Assembly (NCBI RefSeq): GCF_051414135.1
Contig: NZ_JBLKOA010000001.1
Coordinates: 992,001-1,056,000 of the forward strand
Direction of reading: 5' to 3'
DNA length: 64,000 bases
From: Halovenus halobia
GTDB taxonomy: Archaea; Halobacteriota; Halobacteria; Halobacteriales; Haloarculaceae
The position numbers and the translations under genes are program-made. Within the stretch, counting starts at the first letter, position 1; each line of letters begins with the position of its first letter. Positions 61,748 to 64,000 of this stretch are shown here, piece by piece. The notes beneath the pieces are model-generated. The model ran no database searches. It was not told where the DNA came from and saw only the letters and a program-made list of their open reading frames with translations.

Positions 61748-62460
61748 AAGAGTCGTCGCTTCAGTAGGTCTGGCAGCAGCGTCAATGCCAGCGCGACAAG
61801 CCGCCAGCGTTTCGTCACGAACTGCTGTCGTTTCTTCTCCGCAATCGCTTCGTGGATGAGCTCCGCCGCCGTCTCGGGCGAGCACATCCAGAACTCTCCG
61901 CCCGCGAGGTCAGTGTCGACGAATCCTGGCTCAACCGTAGTAACCGTGATGTCGGCGTCCAGGTGTCGCGCCTTGTACCGGAGGCCGTCGAGGTAGTTCG
62001 AGACATAGGCCTTCGAGGCGTAGTACGACGGAATACGACTACTGCCCACGTAGGAGGCAACTGACGAGACGCCGACTAACTGGCCGTGGCCCTGTTCTTC
62101 GAAGAAGTTCATCGCTGCGACGGACATCGCCGTGAATCCGCGTACGTTCACGTCGATGGTGTCCCGCTCCGGTTTCCAGTCGAGGTCGATATTCTCTGGG
62201 CCGACGCCAGCGTTGACAACAACGACGTCGACAGTTCCCATTTCGGCCGTCAGGTCGGTGAATGTCTCTCTGGCTGTTTCCGTATCGGCAATATCCATCT
62301 CTGCGACGTAGGACCGTGTGGGGAGCGCCTCGGCAATCGTTTCCAGTTTGTCGACTGACCGGGCTGTCAGCCCAACCTCGTATCCCTCCGCCGCCAGCTT
62401 TCGTGCCAGTGCCTCACCGATCCCCGAGGACGCACCGATTACTATCGCTCGCTCTGTCAT
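61744..62460 (-). CDS. Short-chain dehydrogenase/reductase
   Basis: 238 residues. Classical SDR: cofactor motif AIVIGASSGIGEALARKLA at the N-terminus, NAG in VVVNAGVGPENID, catalytic serine in GVSSVASYVGSSRIPSYYAS, and YxxxK as YYASKAYVSNYL. The basic, hydrophobic C-terminus (KRWRLVALALTLLPDLLKRR) resembles the membrane-associating tail of this subgroup. The arginine after TA in VGLTARS suggests NADP preference. Substrate unknown. Confidence 0.92.
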   Translation of the reverse strand: MTERAIVIGASSGIGEALARKLAAEGYEVGLTARSVDKLETIAEALPTRSYVAEMDIADTETARETFTDLTAEMGTVDVVVVNAGVGPENIDLDWKPERDTIDVNVRGFTAMSVAAMNFFEEQGHGQLVGVSSVASYVGSSRIPSYYASKAYVSNYLDGLRYKARHLDADITVTTVEPGFVDTDLAGGEFWMCSPETAAELIHEAIAEKKRQQFVTKRWRLVALALTLLPDLLKRRLF

Positions 62461-62618
62461 TGTGGGCGCTTCGGACGGTCACCGTTTCACTCTTTTTGTC
62501 CCGTCGCTATCGTTTGCATGATAGTCAGTGTTTTCGCTTCCGGCTCTCAGGCTTTCCTGCGGTAATTCATTTCTCGATTCCCCGAACAATTTTAACTCGC
62601 CGCTGTGACAGGCTGTCT

Positions 62619-63527
62619 ATGAGCTACGTAACCACTCCCGAGGAGCGATTCGAGGACGTACCGAACTTCGACTACCCATACGAGCGTGTGCCTGTGACTG
62701 ATGACGGCGCGGAGATGGCGTACGTCGATGTCGAACCAACGAGTGACGACGCCGACGAAACGTTCCTGCTGATGCACGGCGAGCCATCGTGGAGCTTCCT
62801 CTACCGAAAACTCATCCCGACGCTCTCCGAGCACGGCCGCGTCATCGTGCCGGACTTGCTCGGCCTCGGCCGCTCGGACAAGTACACTGACACCGACGAC
62901 TACAGCTTCGACCTGCACTACGACTCCTTCGAGACACTGCTGTTCGACGAGTTGGACCTCGAAGAGATAACCCTCGTCTGCCAGGACTGGGGCGGTATCC
63001 TCGGGCTGGCACTCGCGGGGCACAACCCCGAGCGCTTCGCTCGACTCGTCCCGATGAACACCGGCGTTCCCGACGGGACCCAGCAGATGAGCGACGATTG
63101 GCACCAGTTTGCCGACTTTGTGGATGACGTCGACGAACTCCCGATTGGCATGCTCATCCAGAACGCGACTGCGACCGACCTGCCCGACGAGGTGGTCGCT
63201 GCCTACGAAGCGCCGTTCCACACCGAGGAGTCCAAGGCCTGCGCACGGATTCTCCCGCGACTGATTCCAACGTCGCCCGATGACCCCGGCGCTGACCTGA
63301 TGGCCGCCGCCAAGGAACGACTCTCAGAGTGGGAGAAACCCGCCTTCGTCCTCTTCTCTGATTCGGACCCGATTACCGGCAACGCACGCGACCCGATGCG
63401 CGAACTGTTCCCCACCGCGAGCGAGCAGCCCGACATCTGGATCGAAGGTGCGATGCACTTCCTGCAAGAAGACGCTGGCGAGGAGATCGCCGAGGAGGTT
63501 GTCAAGTTCGTCGAACGGACCTCTTGA
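62619..63527 (+). CDS. Haloalkane-dehalogenase-like alpha/beta hydrolase
   Basis: 302 residues. HGEPSWSFLYRKLIP near residue 50 holds the halide-binding tryptophan of class I haloalkane dehalogenases; the nucleophile is the aspartate of LVCQDWGGILGLALAG (about 124) and the histidine is in IEGAMHFLQED (about 280). These residues fit hydrolytic dehalogenation, though the natural substrate in haloarchaea is uncertain. The ATG at 62619 is preceded by a TTTTAAC box at 62589-62595, about 27 bp upstream. Confidence 0.92.
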   Translation: MSYVTTPEERFEDVPNFDYPYERVPVTDDGAEMAYVDVEPTSDDADETFLLMHGEPSWSFLYRKLIPTLSEHGRVIVPDLLGLGRSDKYTDTDDYSFDLHYDSFETLLFDELDLEEITLVCQDWGGILGLALAGHNPERFARLVPMNTGVPDGTQQMSDDWHQFADFVDDVDELPIGMLIQNATATDLPDEVVAAYEAPFHTEESKACARILPRLIPTSPDDPGADLMAAAKERLSEWEKPAFVLFSDSDPITGNARDPMRELFPTASEQPDIWIEGAMHFLQEDAGEEIAEEVVKFVERTS

Positions 63528-63576
63528 GGTTGCCGTTTCGCACACGTTCTTGACGCTCCCGCGAGTAGCGCCGAGT

Positions 63577-64000
63577 ATGTCACCGTCGTTCGACACTGAC
63601 CTACTTACTGAACTGACAGAAACCAGCGGCGTCCCCGGCTACGAGGACCGCATCCGTGACGTTGTCCGCCGCGAACTCGAACCTGAGGTCGACGAACTCC
63701 GAACCGACAACATGGGCAACGTCGTCGGCACTATCGAAGGGAGTTCCGACACTGACGTTGTCGTCGCCGCGCACATGGACGAAATCGGCTTCATGGTCCG
63801 CCATGTCACCGAGGACGGTTTCGTACAGGTCGACGCACTCGGTGGCTGGGACGCCCGCGTTCTCAAAGCCCAGCGCGTCACGGTCCACACCGACGACGGC
63901 GACCTGACAGGGCTCATCGGCTCGCCGCCGCCACACACGCTCGACGAGGAGCAACTGGCCGCCGACCCGGAGGTTGGGGATGTCCACATCGACCTTGGCC
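63577..64000 (+). CDS. M42-family metallopeptidase, 3' end outside window
   Basis: 141 residues visible, cut by the window end. LLTELTETSGVPGYEDRIRD is the M42/M20 family start, and VVVAAHMDEIGFMVRHVTED holds the first metal ligand (AHMDEIG), characteristic of the M42 tetrahedral aminopeptidases and FrvX-like proteins; the PDZ-like or dimer domain begins with AQRVTVHTDDGDLTGLIG. It probably trims peptides in the cytoplasm. It is 49 bp after the dehalogenase-like gene on the same strand. Confidence 0.92.
   Translation, partial: MSPSFDTDLLTELTETSGVPGYEDRIRDVVRRELEPEVDELRTDNMGNVVGTIEGSSDTDVVVAAHMDEIGFMVRHVTEDGFVQVDALGGWDARVLKAQRVTVHTDDGDLTGLIGSPPPHTLDEEQLAADPEVGDVHIDLG

Noticed and set aside
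1..64000. CRISPR array, rRNA genes or a replication origin with origin boxes
   Set aside because: No regularly spaced direct repeats, no rRNA-like stretches and no repeated origin-box motif near the Orc1-like gene were found on reading the window.

Overview
The window is a chromosomal segment of a halophilic archaeon (class Halobacteria). The signs are a high GC content, strongly acidic proteins, many leaderless genes with a TATA-like box about 25-30 bp before the start codon, and lineage-typical genes: CetZ, GfcR, Orc1/Cdc6-like ATPase, ThiD-ThiN fusion, archaeal TadA/TadC pair, archaeal AlaS, and an intein-containing replication factor C. I cannot name the genus from sequence alone.

Layout. 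0-5.5 kb: a partial FAD/Fe-S oxidase, a membrane-anchored winged-helix protein, tRNA-Glu(CTC), then an AT-richer stretch with an integrase remnant, and a DMT transporter. 5.5-16.8 kb: a glycerol catabolism locus with two near-identical glycerol kinase genes, a multi-pass membrane protein that may be the glycerol facilitator, and divergent glpABC. An FKBP isomerase and an Orc1-like ATPase sit between the kinase copies. A nested palindromic control region separates glpK2 from glpA. 16.8-21.6 kb: HAD phosphatase, the PRTase-fold regulator GfcR and PEP carboxylase. 21.6-31 kb: a hairpin array, ThiD-ThiN, a type IV pilus assembly pair, a DICT-domain protein, a complete insertion sequence and PhoU. 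31-44 kb: glutamate dehydrogenase, a CitE-like lyase, a pseudokinase/pilin-domain fusion, MaoC, FBP aldolase and FBPase, 3-hydroxyacyl-CoA dehydrogenase, and PEP synthase. 44-54 kb: AlaS, a deaminase, the clamp-loader small subunit with a 699-residue intein in its P-loop, and a histidine kinase. 54-64 kb: a lipoprotein resembling the SecD extracellular domain, a cysteine-desulfurase-like enzyme, a four-way-junction element, CetZ, several tiny zinc-ribbon genes, a phosphodiesterase-like enzyme, a haloalkane-dehalogenase-like hydrolase and a partial M42 peptidase.

How it fits together. Glycerol enters through the candidate facilitator, is phosphorylated by GlpK and oxidised to DHAP by GlpABC. 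DHAP can pass through FBP aldolase and FBPase to hexoses. PEP synthase and PEP carboxylase set the PEP/pyruvate/oxaloacetate balance, with GfcR as a probable regulator. The window is therefore rich in central carbon genes for growth on glycerol and organic acids.

The most unusual observations are the perfectly closed four-way-junction inverted-repeat element (57225-57476), the pseudokinase-pilin fusion, the isolated SecD-like lipoprotein, the nested operator of the glp region, and a set of small zinc-ribbon proteins sharing a C-terminal tail. No CRISPR array, rRNA or obvious prophage was seen.
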